Below are positions 20,850-30,187 of a stretch of DNA of 64,000 nucleotides, in pieces. Below the pieces are notes generated by a model. It worked only from the letters and a program-made list of their open reading frames with translations. It had not been told where the DNA came from and ran no database searches. The stretch comes from Bradyrhizobium sp. WBAH42 (lineage in GTDB: Bacteria > Pseudomonadota > Alphaproteobacteria > Rhizobiales > Xanthobacteraceae): assembly GCF_024585265.1 (NCBI RefSeq), contig NZ_CP036533.1:186001-250000 (forward strand). The letters run 5' to 3'. The position numbers were made by a program, and so were the translations under genes. Within the stretch, counting starts at the first letter, position 1, and each line of letters begins with the position of its first letter.

Positions 20850-22571
20850 TCACTGGACGGCAGGAGGATTTGGATTGAGGTCCTGCTTCCTGACCTTGCC
20901 CGTCGCCGTCAGGGGCAGCGCATCGATGATGCGGACTTCCGGAACCTTGTAGACGGCCATGCGCTCGGCGCACCAGGCACGCAGTTCCTGTTCCGAGACC
21001 GTGCCGATCGCTTCGGGCTTGAGCTGGATATAGGCGACCGGCACCTGGCCCTTGTCCGGATCGTCGCGGCCGACCACGCCCGAGCCCAGCACCTTCGGAT
21101 GCTGGCCCAGCAGCGCCTCAATCTCCGGCGGAAACACGCTCATGCCCTTGACCTTCAGCATCTCCTTGCGTCGCCCGAGGAAGTGCAGAAAGCCGTCCTT
21201 GTCGATCGTGCCGATATCGCCGGTGCGCAACCAGCCGTCGACGAGCGATTCCGCCGTCGCCTCCGGCTTGTTCCAGTAGCTCTTGAGCAGCGACGGCGTG
21301 CGCACGCGGATCTCGCCTTCTGCCCCGAGAGGCAGCAGCGCGCCGGTCTCGAAATCGGTGATCTTGAACTCGGCGCCGGGCACCGGCAGGCCGACGAAGA
21401 TCGGCTGGCTGTTGAGGTCGAAATCCCCGTCCTGAAAGCCAGCGGTGAAAGTGTTGGACGTGTGCGTCTCGGTCATGCCCCAGGCTGCCTCCATCAGGAT
21501 CGTGCCGGTCAGATCCTTCCAGCGCCTGCGATAGCCGGCATTGAGCTTCTTGACGAAGGAGACCACGCGCACCTGTTGCAGCGACGACAGGTCGAACTCG
21601 CTCCAGCGCGGATGGTCCATCATCTCGACCGCGCTGTCGACCGGCATCGCCGTGATCGTGACCTTGTACTTGTCGATCGCCGCCATCGCACCAACGGCGT
21701 CCCAGCGCGCGAGCAGAACCAGCGTGCCGCCCGCGAACAGCGGAAAGATCAGGCCGGAATTCTCGCCCGCAATCCAGAACTCCGGAAAGAACGACAGGAA
21801 CACGCTGCTCTCGCCCGAGGGAAGCGAGATGCCGTAATTGGCGGCGGCCGTGTAGACCATGTCGCGATGGGTATGCACGCAGCCCTTCGGCATGCCGGTG
21901 GTGCCGCCGGTGTAATTGAGCGCGGCGACATCATCGAGGTGAGGCGGCGGCAGCGGCGTCGGTGCGGGCATTGCCGCAAGCGCCGGCAGGAGATCAGTCG
22001 CGCCAGCGATCGCAACGCGCGACGTGCGGATCGAGTCCGGCGCGGGAAACGCAGGCGCCGCCGGCACGACATCGGCAAAGCTGGTGACGATGATCTCGCG
22101 CAACCGCACCTCGCTCTTCACCTGCTCGACGATGGGGATGAGCTGGTCGAGCGCCACGATCACATCGGCCTGGGTATCGTTGAGCTGGTAGGACAGCTCG
22201 AACGCGCGCGAGAGCGGGCTGATGGGAACGTGGACCGCGCCAAGCTTCAGAATACCGAAGAACACGACGTGGAATTGCGGGCAGTTCGGCAGGAAGACGG
22301 CGACGCGATCGCCTTTGCGCACGCCCTTCGCCTGCAACAGCGCCGCAAACCGATCGCTCTGCCGATCGAGATCGGCATACGTGGTCACATGGCCATAGAA
22401 GATCACGGCGGGCCGCTCCGGACTCCGCTTCGCCCAGGCGCGCAGATATTCCGTCAGGGGAACTTCGCCATGCAGATAATTCGGCGAGCGCGGCAGGTCC
22501 TTCGGCCAGGCCTTGTCCCACAGGCCGCGCAAATTGGCGAGGTAGTCCTTCTCGTCGAGGCCCGTGTTCAT
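20850..22571 (-). CDS. AMP-forming acyl-CoA ligase
   Basis: A 573-residue ANL-family ligase. The phosphate-binding loop YTGGTTGMPKGCVHTH, the ATP motif WGMTETHTSN, the hinge WLRTGDIGTIDKDG and the C-terminal lysine motif LPLTATGKVRKQDL are intact, so it should be active. It forms acyl-CoA from a carboxylic acid via the acyl-adenylate. GGAAGGA lies just before the ATG at 22571. It is the first gene of an operon with the single-chain carboxylase. Chain length or aromatic preference cannot be read from the sequence. Confidence 0.9.
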   Translation of the reverse strand: MNTGLDEKDYLANLRGLWDKAWPKDLPRSPNYLHGEVPLTEYLRAWAKRSPERPAVIFYGHVTTYADLDRQSDRFAALLQAKGVRKGDRVAVFLPNCPQFHVVFFGILKLGAVHVPISPLSRAFELSYQLNDTQADVIVALDQLIPIVEQVKSEVRLREIIVTSFADVVPAAPAFPAPDSIRTSRVAIAGATDLLPALAAMPAPTPLPPPHLDDVAALNYTGGTTGMPKGCVHTHRDMVYTAAANYGISLPSGESSVFLSFFPEFWIAGENSGLIFPLFAGGTLVLLARWDAVGAMAAIDKYKVTITAMPVDSAVEMMDHPRWSEFDLSSLQQVRVVSFVKKLNAGYRRRWKDLTGTILMEAAWGMTETHTSNTFTAGFQDGDFDLNSQPIFVGLPVPGAEFKITDFETGALLPLGAEGEIRVRTPSLLKSYWNKPEATAESLVDGWLRTGDIGTIDKDGFLHFLGRRKEMLKVKGMSVFPPEIEALLGQHPKVLGSGVVGRDDPDKGQVPVAYIQLKPEAIGTVSEQELRAWCAERMAVYKVPEVRIIDALPLTATGKVRKQDLNPNPPAVQ

Positions 22572-22605
22572 GACGTCCTTCCCGTGTTGCTTTTCTTTTC
22601 GGGAC

Positions 22606-22644
22606 GGCACGCACGTGCCGCCAGTCGACGTCGTTACACGTCGA
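22606..22644. promoter_or_regulatory. Two palindromes in the ligase-carboxylase promoter region
   Basis: TCGACGT-N6-ACGTCGA (22625-22644) is a perfect 7-base-arm inverted repeat and GGCAC-N4-GTGCC (22606-22619) a perfect 5-base-arm one. They lie 35-73 bases upstream of the ligase start codon, where an operator or activator site would be expected. The binding protein is not known. Confidence 0.35.
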
Positions 22645-22730
22645 GCACGGCAGACTTCATGTCAAGGAAAACAGTCTCCGCATCACGGCCGATGCCGTGA
22701 CGCGGAAAAAGATCACCTGCAGCGCTTCAG

Positions 22731-24413
22731 TTACGCTGCCCGCACGCCCGCAACGAAGGCGCTGACCTCGTCCTGCAGCGATTGCAGCTTGTGCGTCAGC
22801 CGGCCGCTCGATTGCAGCACGAGGCCGGCGGCCTGGCCGGTCTCGGCGGTCGCATCGGTGACGCCGGAGATGTTGTGCGAGACCTGGTCGGTGCCGGAGG
22901 CCGCCTCCTGCACGCTGTGCGCGATCGCCTTCGTGGCGGCGCCCTGCTCCTCGACCGCCGCGGCGATCGACGAGGAGATCTCGTTGACCTCTATGATGGT
23001 GGCGCGGATGCTCTCGATGTTGCCGACGACCTGATTGGTCTCGGCCTGGATCGCGGTGATCTGCGCGCCGATCTCGTCGGTCGCCTTCGCGGTCTGGCTC
23101 GCCAGCGACTTCACCTCGCTCGCGACCACCGCAAAGCCCTTACCGGCTTCGCCCGCGCGAGCCGCCTCGATGGTGGCGTTGAGCGCGAGCAGATTGGTCT
23201 GCGAGGCGATCTGGTTGATGAGGTCGATGACCTCCCCGATCTTGTGCGCGGCGGCGGCAAGGCCCTGCACGGTGTCGTTGGTGCGCTGGCCGTCGGCGGC
23301 GGCCTTGTCGGCCACTGTCGCGGCCTGTGCCACGCGCTGGCTGATCTCGGCGATCGAGGCCGACAATTCGCCGGCGGCGGAGGCCACCGTCTGCACGTTG
23401 CTCGAGGCCTGCTGGCATGCGGTGGCGACGAAGCTCGCACGATCGCTCGCCTTGTTGGCGGTTTCCGACATGCCCTGCGCGGCCTGTTGCATCGCGCGCG
23501 CCTCGTCGAAGACGTCGCGGACGACGGCCTGGACGCTCGCCTCGAACTTGCCGGCGAGATCGGCCATCGTCTTGCGCTTCTCGTCGTCGGCCTTCTGCTT
23601 CAGCTCGTGCTGCTCGGCATGCATCCGGCTCACCGCCGATGCGTTGTCCTTGAACACGGCGAGCGCCTTGGCGAGGCCACCGACCTCGTCGCGGCGGTCG
23701 GTGTAGGGCACGTCGAAGGCGCTGTCGCCGCCGGCAAGGCGCTCGGTCAGCGCGGTGATCCGGGCCAGCGGCCGGGTGACGCTGCGGCCGATCAGGAACG
23801 AGGCGCCGAGCACCACGACCAGCACCGCGAGACAAATATAGGCGAAGGTCATCGCGTTCTGGCGGAAGGCGGCGTCGACGTCGTCGAGATAGATGCCGGT
23901 GCCGATGATCCAGCCCCAGGGCGCAAAGCCCTTCACATAGGAGATTTTCCCGACCGGCTGGTCGAAGCCGGGCTTCGGCCAGAGATAGCCGTAGAAGCCC
24001 GCACCCTGCTTGGTGACGACGTCAACGAAGCCCATGAACAGCGCATTGCCGGCGGGATCCTTCATCGCGGAGAGATCCTTGCCGTCGAGCTCGGGCTTGA
24101 TCGGGTGCATGACCATCCTGGGGGTCATGTCGTTGATCCAGAAATACTCGACCTTGTCGTAGCGCAGGCTCTTGATCTCGGTCATGGCGCCGGCCTGCGC
24201 CTGCTCGCGCGAGAGTTTTCCTTCGCTCTCGAGCTTCTGGTAGTGCGCCAGGATGCCGTAGCCGACGTCGACCATGTGCTGCGTCTTGGCCTGGCGGTCG
24301 GCGACCATCTGCGTGCGCAGGGTCGAGAGCGCGACCGGCGCCAGCGCGATCATGCCGAGGAGGCTGATGCCGACAATCAGGACCAGCTTGAAACTGATGC
24401 GGGAGAAAATCAT
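22731..24413 (-). CDS. Methyl-accepting chemotaxis protein with a Cache sensor domain
   Basis: A 560-residue chemoreceptor. A membrane anchor at residues 7-30 leads into a periplasmic single-Cache domain ([46 protein letters not shown]). A second membrane segment lies around 190-210, followed by a HAMP linker and the cytoplasmic signalling hairpin. The conserved tip contains [18 protein letters not shown]. The Cache type is typical of receptors for small organic acids, which is an inference only. It is transcribed alone. Confidence 0.93.
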   Translation of the reverse strand: MIFSRISFKLVLIVGISLLGMIALAPVALSTLRTQMVADRQAKTQHMVDVGYGILAHYQKLESEGKLSREQAQAGAMTEIKSLRYDKVEYFWINDMTPRMVMHPIKPELDGKDLSAMKDPAGNALFMGFVDVVTKQGAGFYGYLWPKPGFDQPVGKISYVKGFAPWGWIIGTGIYLDDVDAAFRQNAMTFAYICLAVLVVVLGASFLIGRSVTRPLARITALTERLAGGDSAFDVPYTDRRDEVGGLAKALAVFKDNASAVSRMHAEQHELKQKADDEKRKTMADLAGKFEASVQAVVRDVFDEARAMQQAAQGMSETANKASDRASFVATACQQASSNVQTVASAAGELSASIAEISQRVAQAATVADKAAADGQRTNDTVQGLAAAAHKIGEVIDLINQIASQTNLLALNATIEAARAGEAGKGFAVVASEVKSLASQTAKATDEIGAQITAIQAETNQVVGNIESIRATIIEVNEISSSIAAAVEEQGAATKAIAHSVQEAASGTDQVSHNISGVTDATAETGQAAGLVLQSSGRLTHKLQSLQDEVSAFVAGVRAA

Positions 24414-24700
24414 CGGTGCTCACAGGAATTGGAAGGGCTGATATGCCAGTTTATCCCGGGCGCCTTAGCAAAGCCTTAAGCATTCGGGTTCCGGCATCCG
24501 CAATTGTGCGGGGGCGGGCGGCCCCGCTGCTCATCGCTGCGGGCGAGCGACCGACCGCGTCCGAGATACGAATTCTTCCAAACTAGAACACCTCGACATC
24601 GCCTCTCCGCGCGTTGACTTGGAGAGCTCTCTGGCAGAACGATCGGCGCAGATCATCCGCGCCAGCGCTGGCGTGAGCGCAGCCAGAGCCAAGAGGCACA

Positions 24701-25201
24701 ATGCATCGATCGACAGACACAAGGCCCCTCGACCTTCCTGCGCTGTGCGCGGCGGAGCGGCTCTTCATCTGGGGATTTCGCGCGAAGGCCCGCAGCGGAA
24801 GCGCCGTCCCCACGGCGGCCGATATCAAGCAGGTGTACGACCATTTCCGCGTCGGCGATGCCGTGCTGTCGCTGGAATCCATCATCGAGATCTTTGCCTG
24901 TACCGCGCATACGGCGATCGAAGTGCACTGCCCCACCTGTCCGCGCATGTCCGACAGCGAGCACGGAATCTTGAGCGCGATTGCCGCGGCCCAGCAGGAC
25001 CGCGTCGATGTCGCGCGCGAGCAGTTCGAGCGCTGGCTGCCGCCGATCGGTGCCGATTGGGCGCTCGCGCCGGTCCAGGGGCTTGCGACGATCTTCTGCA
25101 TGGCCGGCCTCATCCTGCCCGACCGTCACGTGCAGTCTTTCGAGCATGACCGGATGATGGCGATGAAGAGCTGGTTCGTGGGCAGCGCGACGTTGCATTG
25201 A
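24701..25201 (+). CDS. Hypothetical protein
   Basis: A 166-residue soluble protein, with AAGAGG properly placed before the ATG. The sequence is helix-rich and includes a cysteine-containing stretch (CTAHTAIEVHCPTCPRMS) resembling a metal or redox site without fitting a named motif. It abuts the next short gene, which also has a Cys-x2-Cys, suggesting a shared role. I do not recognise a family. Confidence 0.65.
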   Translation: MHRSTDTRPLDLPALCAAERLFIWGFRAKARSGSAVPTAADIKQVYDHFRVGDAVLSLESIIEIFACTAHTAIEVHCPTCPRMSDSEHGILSAIAAAQQDRVDVAREQFERWLPPIGADWALAPVQGLATIFCMAGLILPDRHVQSFEHDRMMAMKSWFVGSATLH

Positions 25202-25215
25202 CGAGATCACTCACG

Positions 25216-25692
25216 ATGCGGGCCATTTGCGATTCTGCGCCGAAGCCGGACGCGGGCGAGCCGCTGCTCTGTCCGCTTCAAGCCGCGCTGGCGACCCGGC
25301 CGAGCATCGACAGCTACGATGATTTTTCCCGCGTCGCGCTGGCACTGTTCCGCTTCATCGGAGCGGCCTATGCGACCGGCGCATCGGATTGCTGGGAAGC
25401 GGCCTATCGCTTTGCCGAGGACGCTCCCGGCATTGCCGACAGCCCGCTGCTGGTTGCGCGCGCGGCAGCGCTCGTCAGGATCCTGCGCGGCGACCGGCCC
25501 TGCGAGCTGTGCTTCATGCCGCCGTCCTGCAGACGGCTTTCCAAGGACGAGGCGGAATTGATGCGCCTGCTGGCAGTCGCGCGCCGCAAGCAGCCGGGCG
25601 AGCTCGGGTCGGTGGTCTGCCAATTCGTCGGCTCCGGGAAAGAGGATGCGACAACGCAGGCGATCAACGCGCTGGCGCTGGCCTGCTGCTGA
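25216..25692 (+). CDS. Hypothetical protein
   Basis: A 158-residue protein read from ATG at 25216; a TTG at 25198 overlapping the previous stop is an alternative that would imply translational coupling. The sequence is helical with a central CELCFMPPSCRR segment. No membrane segment or catalytic motif is seen. It appears co-transcribed with the gene at 24701 and converges on tetR, whose stop codon lies 4 bases away. Confidence 0.6.
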   Translation: MRAICDSAPKPDAGEPLLCPLQAALATRPSIDSYDDFSRVALALFRFIGAAYATGASDCWEAAYRFAEDAPGIADSPLLVARAAALVRILRGDRPCELCFMPPSCRRLSKDEAELMRLLAVARRKQPGELGSVVCQFVGSGKEDATTQAINALALACC

Positions 25693-25695
25693 CAC

Positions 25696-26292
25696 CTAAC
25701 CTCCCTTCTCGAGCACGAGATCGATCGCGTGCGCGGCGATCTTGCGCAGCTGGGCTTCGTCGCCATAGGCGCGTTCGAGCACGGCAAGGCCGCGCGTCAC
25801 CGTGATGATGTGCAGCGCTGCGGCCGCCGGATTGCCCTTGAACTCGCCACGCTTGGCGCCCGCCGACAAGGTGTCCTGAACCAGCGCGGTGATGCGGGAA
25901 ACGAGGCTCGCAAAGGCCTGACGCGCCTCTTCATCCAACCCATCGCCTTCCGCCGCGCCGAGCTCCATCAGGCCGCGCGTGGTCGGGCATCCCCGCGGCG
26001 GCGAGCCGGAACGGAAATTGGTGATGGTGAGGTCGAAGAACGCGGTGAGGCGTTTGCGCAAAGACCCCGTCCCGAGCGCTTTTTGCAGGGCGAGCAGATA
26101 GTCCCCGGCGTAGCGCTCATAGGCCTGCAGGAACAGCGCTTCCTTGCTGCCGAACGCATTGTAGAGGCTGCCGCGCTGCACACCGGCGTCGCGCGCGATG
26201 TCCGATAGCGAGGTGCCGCGCACGCCCTTGCGCCAGAACTGGTCGAACGCGATGCGCAGCACGTCGTCATGGTCGAACTCGCGCGGCCTCAA
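25696..26292 (-). CDS. TetR/AcrR family transcriptional regulator
   Basis: A 198-residue TetR regulator. Residues 8-55 hold the helix-turn-helix (TSLSDIARDAGVQRGSLYNAFGSKEALFL), followed by an all-helical ligand domain with the motif GCPTTRGLMELGA typical of the TetR_C family regulating reductases and tautomerases. The start is TTG, supported by GAGGAG seven bases upstream. It is divergent from the tautomerase gene, and palindromes lie in the shared interval, so autoregulation and control of the tautomerase are likely. Confidence 0.9.
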   Translation of the reverse strand: MRPREFDHDDVLRIAFDQFWRKGVRGTSLSDIARDAGVQRGSLYNAFGSKEALFLQAYERYAGDYLLALQKALGTGSLRKRLTAFFDLTITNFRSGSPPRGCPTTRGLMELGAAEGDGLDEEARQAFASLVSRITALVQDTLSAGAKRGEFKGNPAAAALHIITVTRGLAVLERAYGDEAQLRKIAAHAIDLVLEKGG

Positions 26293-26311
26293 AGGTTGCT
26301 CCTCAAAATAT

Positions 26312-26351
26312 TTGACACTCCGTCAAGAACATGCTTTCTCGACATCGTGTC
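26312..26351. promoter_or_regulatory. Candidate TetR operators
   Basis: TTGAC-N5-GTCAA (26312-26326) is a perfect 15-base inverted repeat, and GACA-N3-TGTC lies at 26341-26351. Together the outer blocks TTTGACAC and GTGTCAAA also mirror each other. They lie 20-59 bases upstream of the tetR start and about 100 bases upstream of the tautomerase start. This matches where a self-repressing TetR protein would bind. Confidence 0.45.
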
Positions 26352-26447
26352 AAAAACAAATTGGGATTGATATCCCGTTTCGTCAAGCCGACGGCCGGCG
26401 CGGACCATGTGCCCGGCCGATCAGGCCCGCATGCAAAGGGACGCACG

Positions 26448-26825
26448 ATGCCTCTCCTCCACATCTCGATGCGTGCCGGAAAGCCGGACGCTTACCGCCA
26501 GGCCATCCTCGACAGTCTCTACCGCGCCATGCGCGAGGCGCTGAACGTGCCCGAGGGCGACGAGTTCATGACCATCAGCGAGCTTTCGCCTGCGAACTTC
26601 CGCTGCGGCAATGCTTACGGCGTCACGCGCAGCGAGGACGCCGTGCTGATCCAGATCACTGTGTTCGCCTCGCGCACCCCCGAGCAAAAAAAGGCGCTGT
26701 ACCGGCGGATCGCCGAGTTGCTCGGCGAGAACCCGGGCATCCGGTCCGAGGACGTGTTCGTGAACGTGCTCGACGCCCCCAAGGAGAACTGGTCGGTGGG
26801 GCACGGCATCGCGCAATTCGCCTGA
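26448..26825 (+). CDS. Tautomerase-superfamily protein
   Basis: A 125-residue protein starting MPLLHIS, so Pro-2 becomes the N-terminal catalytic proline typical of the superfamily after Met removal. The pattern DSLYRAMREALNVPEGDEFMTI, then IQITVFASRTPEQKKALYRRIAELL and VFVNVLDAPKENWSVGHG, repeats the beta-alpha-beta unit twice, as in the longer fused tautomerases. The start at 26448 is fixed by this proline. Divergent from tetR. The natural substrate is unknown. Confidence 0.88.
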   Translation: MPLLHISMRAGKPDAYRQAILDSLYRAMREALNVPEGDEFMTISELSPANFRCGNAYGVTRSEDAVLIQITVFASRTPEQKKALYRRIAELLGENPGIRSEDVFVNVLDAPKENWSVGHGIAQFA

Positions 26826-26862
26826 TGTGCACGGCGACGGACTACCGGTCGAGGACTGAGAT

Positions 26863-27648
26863 TCAGCTTCCCGCATGCGTCCCGTGGTGACGGTGATAAG
26901 CACTCGGCGAGGGCCAGGTCCAGCCCTTCAGGGTCGTCCGATCCGGCTCGAAGATTTCGATCTTGAGCGGATGGCATGCCGCGGCATCGCTGGAATGGGT
27001 TGCGCTGCAGTCGCCACCCGGACAGGCCGACAACGCGCCGAGCAGGTCGATCTCCGCGAAAAACTCGATGAAGTCGCCGGGGCGGACCGGACTTGCCTTC
27101 ATGAAATACTGGTGCGTGTCCTTAGTGAAGCCGGTGCACATGAAGACGTTGAGCACGTCGTGGACATGATGCTCCACCGCATGCGGCTCCATCTTCAGTT
27201 CGGTCGCCAGCGCACGCGACAGGTTGGAGTGGCAGCAAAAATCGTAAGCCGTGCCGTTCAAGAGGAGATTCGTATAGGGATCGCAGCGCGTGCCGATCAC
27301 ATCGTGAATGCCGGCGCCGTCCGCGTCGAAGCCGTACCAGCCGAGCGTATCGTGACTGATGGTCGCCATCGGCCGAAGATAGGGCATATTGCTCCAGAGC
27401 CGGTCACCGATGCCGACATGCGCGCCATGGAGCGCCCGCGTCTTGCCGCTGAAGAAGCGCTCGGAGAGATTGTCCGCGTTCCAGAGATTGAGGTCGCCGA
27501 CCTGAGGGCCTTCGATGCTGACGATGCGGAAGAACTGGCCGCGCGCCACGCGAAAGGCACGGGCATCGCGTGGCGGCACGATGAGCTCGTGCGTCTTGAT
27601 CATCGCACGGCGGGCAGCTTCCAGCGTGGCCATATCCGGCCCGGGCAT
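26863..27648 (-). CDS. DUF1989 / urea carboxylase-associated family protein
   Basis: A 261-residue protein of the DUF1989 family, often found with urea carboxylase. Family features include a REF/FRV-like N-terminal strand (RAFRVARGQFFRIV), GDLNLWNADNLSERF, the THQYFMKASPVRPGDFIEFFAEID segment, and clustered cysteines (DFCCHSN; SACPGGDCS). The family function is not firmly established; aminomethyltransferase-like folds have been suggested. No better start exists upstream before a stop. It lies 109 bases after the CobW-like gene on the same strand and may share its transcript. Confidence 0.85.
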   Translation of the reverse strand: MPGPDMATLEAARRAMIKTHELIVPPRDARAFRVARGQFFRIVSIEGPQVGDLNLWNADNLSERFFSGKTRALHGAHVGIGDRLWSNMPYLRPMATISHDTLGWYGFDADGAGIHDVIGTRCDPYTNLLLNGTAYDFCCHSNLSRALATELKMEPHAVEHHVHDVLNVFMCTGFTKDTHQYFMKASPVRPGDFIEFFAEIDLLGALSACPGGDCSATHSSDAAACHPLKIEIFEPDRTTLKGWTWPSPSAYHRHHGTHAGS

Positions 27649-27757
27649 CGTCCCGGCGGGATAGACGTATTTGGGGGCATTGTTCGGTCTCGGATCGACG
27701 CAGCAAGAGAAGGGGGCGGTGCCTCCAGGGGGTAGCGGTTGACCCTACCGCCTTGCC

Positions 27758-28693
27758 TCAGCCCCCCGCAACACACCCCTCCATGATCCCGTCAAGCTCG
27801 GCTTTCGAGAGCACGCCAAGCTCGGCGATGAAGACGATCCGTGTCCGCGGCACGCCTTGCGGCGGCGCCTCGCCTGGCGCGAGCGTGGCGCGGCCGGCGG
27901 CGAACTGAAACACCATCATGCGGCCGGGCTGCTCGACCGTCTCGAACAGGCCTTTGGCGCGCGCCAGCTTCGGCGCAAGGCGGCTGATGGCCTGCTGCAG
28001 GCCGGGCAGAGAGACCGGCTTGTCCGAGGTCCAGCTCAGCGTCTCGAATCGCTCTTCCGCAGGTCGTTTCGGTCCCACCTCGCGCGGGGTGGACGCGCGG
28101 CCGTCGTTCGCCGGAAACAGCAGCGCAGACGGAATCTCGCCGTGGTTCGCCTCGACCACTACGGCGGGGACCCGCTGGGCGCGGATGGCTTCGCGCATCC
28201 GCGTTCCCGCGCCCGCGTCCGCGTCCGCAAGATCGAGCTTGCTGAGCGCCACGATATCGGCGACGCGCAATTGCGACCGCAGCAGCGCGTCGTCCAGGGC
28301 GGATGGCGGTGTCCCCGCGTCGATCACGCAGAGCACCGTCTCCAGCGGTGCCTCGCGCAGGATCACCGGGTCCATCAGGTTGCGCACGATGTCGGCGGGA
28401 TCGGCGACGCCGCTGGTCTCGATGACGATATAGTCGGGCTTGGGATCACGGCGCAGCAGCGTCGCGAGCGTGCGCAGCAGATCGCCCTCGAGCGAGCAGC
28501 AGATGCAGCCATTGGCGAGGCTGACCACGCCGTCGCTCGCGCCCGCGATCAGCTCCGCATCGATGTTGATGGCGCCGAAATCATTGACGACGGCGGCGAT
28601 GCGCCGCCCGTCCGCATGCGCCAGCAGATGGTTGACGAAGGTGGTCTTGCCGGCCCCGAGGAAACCCGTCACCAGGAGAACCGGGACCGGCAT
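27758..28693 (-). CDS. CobW/G3E-family GTPase metallochaperone
   Basis: A 311-residue G3E GTPase. The P-loop GFLGAGKTTF, the metal-binding CICC motif (NGCICCSLEGDLL), the switch ETSGVADP and the guanine-specificity SKLD motif are present, followed by a CobW C-terminal domain. Such proteins insert or deliver metals, commonly zinc, cobalt or iron. GGAGAG precedes the ATG, and the gene begins 3 bases after the amidohydrolase stop, so it is likely to serve that metal-dependent enzyme. The metal itself is not shown by the sequence. Confidence 0.92.
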   Translation of the reverse strand: MPVPVLLVTGFLGAGKTTFVNHLLAHADGRRIAAVVNDFGAINIDAELIAGASDGVVSLANGCICCSLEGDLLRTLATLLRRDPKPDYIVIETSGVADPADIVRNLMDPVILREAPLETVLCVIDAGTPPSALDDALLRSQLRVADIVALSKLDLADADAGAGTRMREAIRAQRVPAVVVEANHGEIPSALLFPANDGRASTPREVGPKRPAEERFETLSWTSDKPVSLPGLQQAISRLAPKLARAKGLFETVEQPGRMMVFQFAAGRATLAPGEAPPQGVPRTRIVFIAELGVLSKAELDGIMEGCVAGG

Positions 28694-28696
28694 GGC

Positions 28697-30187
28697 TCAG
28701 CTCTCCACGACGGGGCGGCGCACCGGTCTTCCCGGCCGCGCCGTCACATCGAGAATGCCGTCGCTGATCAACGGCTGACCGCTGACGATCAGGTGCCGCA
28801 CGCCTTCCGACGGGCGGTTCATCGCCGTGAAGGTAGCGCGGTCAGAGAGCTTCTCATAGTCGAACACGACGATGTCGGCATCCGCGTCCTTCGTAAGCCG
28901 GCCCTTGGCGCGCATCGCCGGCGTGCTCTGCGACAGGATCTCGGCCGGGATCAGCGCGCATTTGCGCACGCCTTCTAGCAGCGACACCGCCTTGCGCTCG
29001 CGCACCCATTCGCGGATGAACTTCGTGAAGCAGCCCGCCGAGCGCGGATGCGAGGTGGCGTCATCCGGAAGCGGCCAGGCGTCGCCGGTATATGTCGAGC
29101 CGTCGGACAGCGTCCACGGCATCGCGTCGGAGGCGATGGCACCGCCGGGATACAGCACCGACATGTCGAGCAGGTCGCGGTGATGCGCATTGTTCTCGGT
29201 GTCGAGGATGTGCCAGAGCACCAGCGAGGACGGCTCTTCGGCCTGCGCCTTCAGGAGCTCCTCGCGGTCGTGGAAGCGGTAGCCGTCGGTGACGCGCTGC
29301 ACGGAATCGTAGCCAGTGCCGTTGCGCTCGACGAATTTGGGATCGCTGAAGAAGGCGGCGGCCAGCACGGTCGAGCCGGTGCCGTAAGGATAGGCCTCGA
29401 CCGTAATCGGCAGTCCTTGCGCCTGCGCCTTTTCGATCAGCACGCGGCAGCGCTCGATGTCGGTCTTGCTCGACGAGTTGAAATGGCAGATGTGCATGTG
29501 CGCGCCGGTGGCGCCGGCATAGCCGATCAGGCGGATATAGGCTTCCACCGCGCTCTCGGGATCGATGCGCGACATGAAGGCGACATGGGTGAAGGTCGGC
29601 ACGTCATTGGCGGCCGCGAGCTGACACACCGCGGTCAGCTCCTGCACGCCGGCGCCGGGCGCATAGGCGTTGAGAATGCCGATGCCGATGCCGCCCTCGT
29701 TGAGGCCGCGCGCGAGACGTTCGAGAATGCCTGCGACCTCCGCATCGGTCGCGACGTTGTCCATCCAGCGGCGATCACGCATGGCGTTGCCGAACGCCTC
29801 CAGCGAGCTCTCCGCGTTGGAGCCCGTCATCGCGCCGATGCGGGCAAAGGCCCAGTTGGTGGCCGCGCCGTAGTTCAGCACGCGGCCCTTCCGCGCCTGG
29901 CGCTCATACCAGGACGCGACCGGCAGCACGCCGGCCTCGAGATCGAGCGTCGTCGTGACACCGTCGAAGGCCTGCATGCGGTCGGCCGGGATCGACTGGC
30001 CATGGGCGTGCAGGTCGATGAAGCCGGGCGCCACCACGAGGCCTGTGGCGTCGATCACCCGCTCGGCGTCGCCGAGACCCGTGCCCATGGCGGCGACCTT
30101 GCCGTCCACCACCGCCACATCACCGACGGCGTCCATCCCGCTCGCGGGATCCACCACCCGGCCGCCAGAGATCACCAAACCACTCAT
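28697..30187 (-). CDS. D-aminoacylase-like amidohydrolase
   Basis: A 496-residue metal-dependent amidohydrolase. Visible features are GGRVVDPASGMDAVGDVAVVDGK, the metal site FIDLHAHGQ, a later HMHICHFNSSSKTD and the family tail (KGRLTKDADADIVVFD). It resembles N-acyl-D-amino-acid deacylases and related dihydroorotase-like enzymes. GGAGTGACGAG precedes the ATG, supporting this start; the frame continues upstream without a plausible protein. It heads a cluster with a CobW-type GTPase. The exact substrate is not known. Confidence 0.85.
   Translation of the reverse strand: MSGLVISGGRVVDPASGMDAVGDVAVVDGKVAAMGTGLGDAERVIDATGLVVAPGFIDLHAHGQSIPADRMQAFDGVTTTLDLEAGVLPVASWYERQARKGRVLNYGAATNWAFARIGAMTGSNAESSLEAFGNAMRDRRWMDNVATDAEVAGILERLARGLNEGGIGIGILNAYAPGAGVQELTAVCQLAAANDVPTFTHVAFMSRIDPESAVEAYIRLIGYAGATGAHMHICHFNSSSKTDIERCRVLIEKAQAQGLPITVEAYPYGTGSTVLAAAFFSDPKFVERNGTGYDSVQRVTDGYRFHDREELLKAQAEEPSSLVLWHILDTENNAHHRDLLDMSVLYPGGAIASDAMPWTLSDGSTYTGDAWPLPDDATSHPRSAGCFTKFIREWVRERKAVSLLEGVRKCALIPAEILSQSTPAMRAKGRLTKDADADIVVFDYEKLSDRATFTAMNRPSEGVRHLIVSGQPLISDGILDVTARPGRPVRRPVVES

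Noticed and set aside
22606..22619. A sigma-54 promoter upstream of the acyl-CoA ligase
   Set aside because: The GGCACG block on the minus strand has no GC pair at the correct 10-base spacing; the segment is better described as a palindrome.
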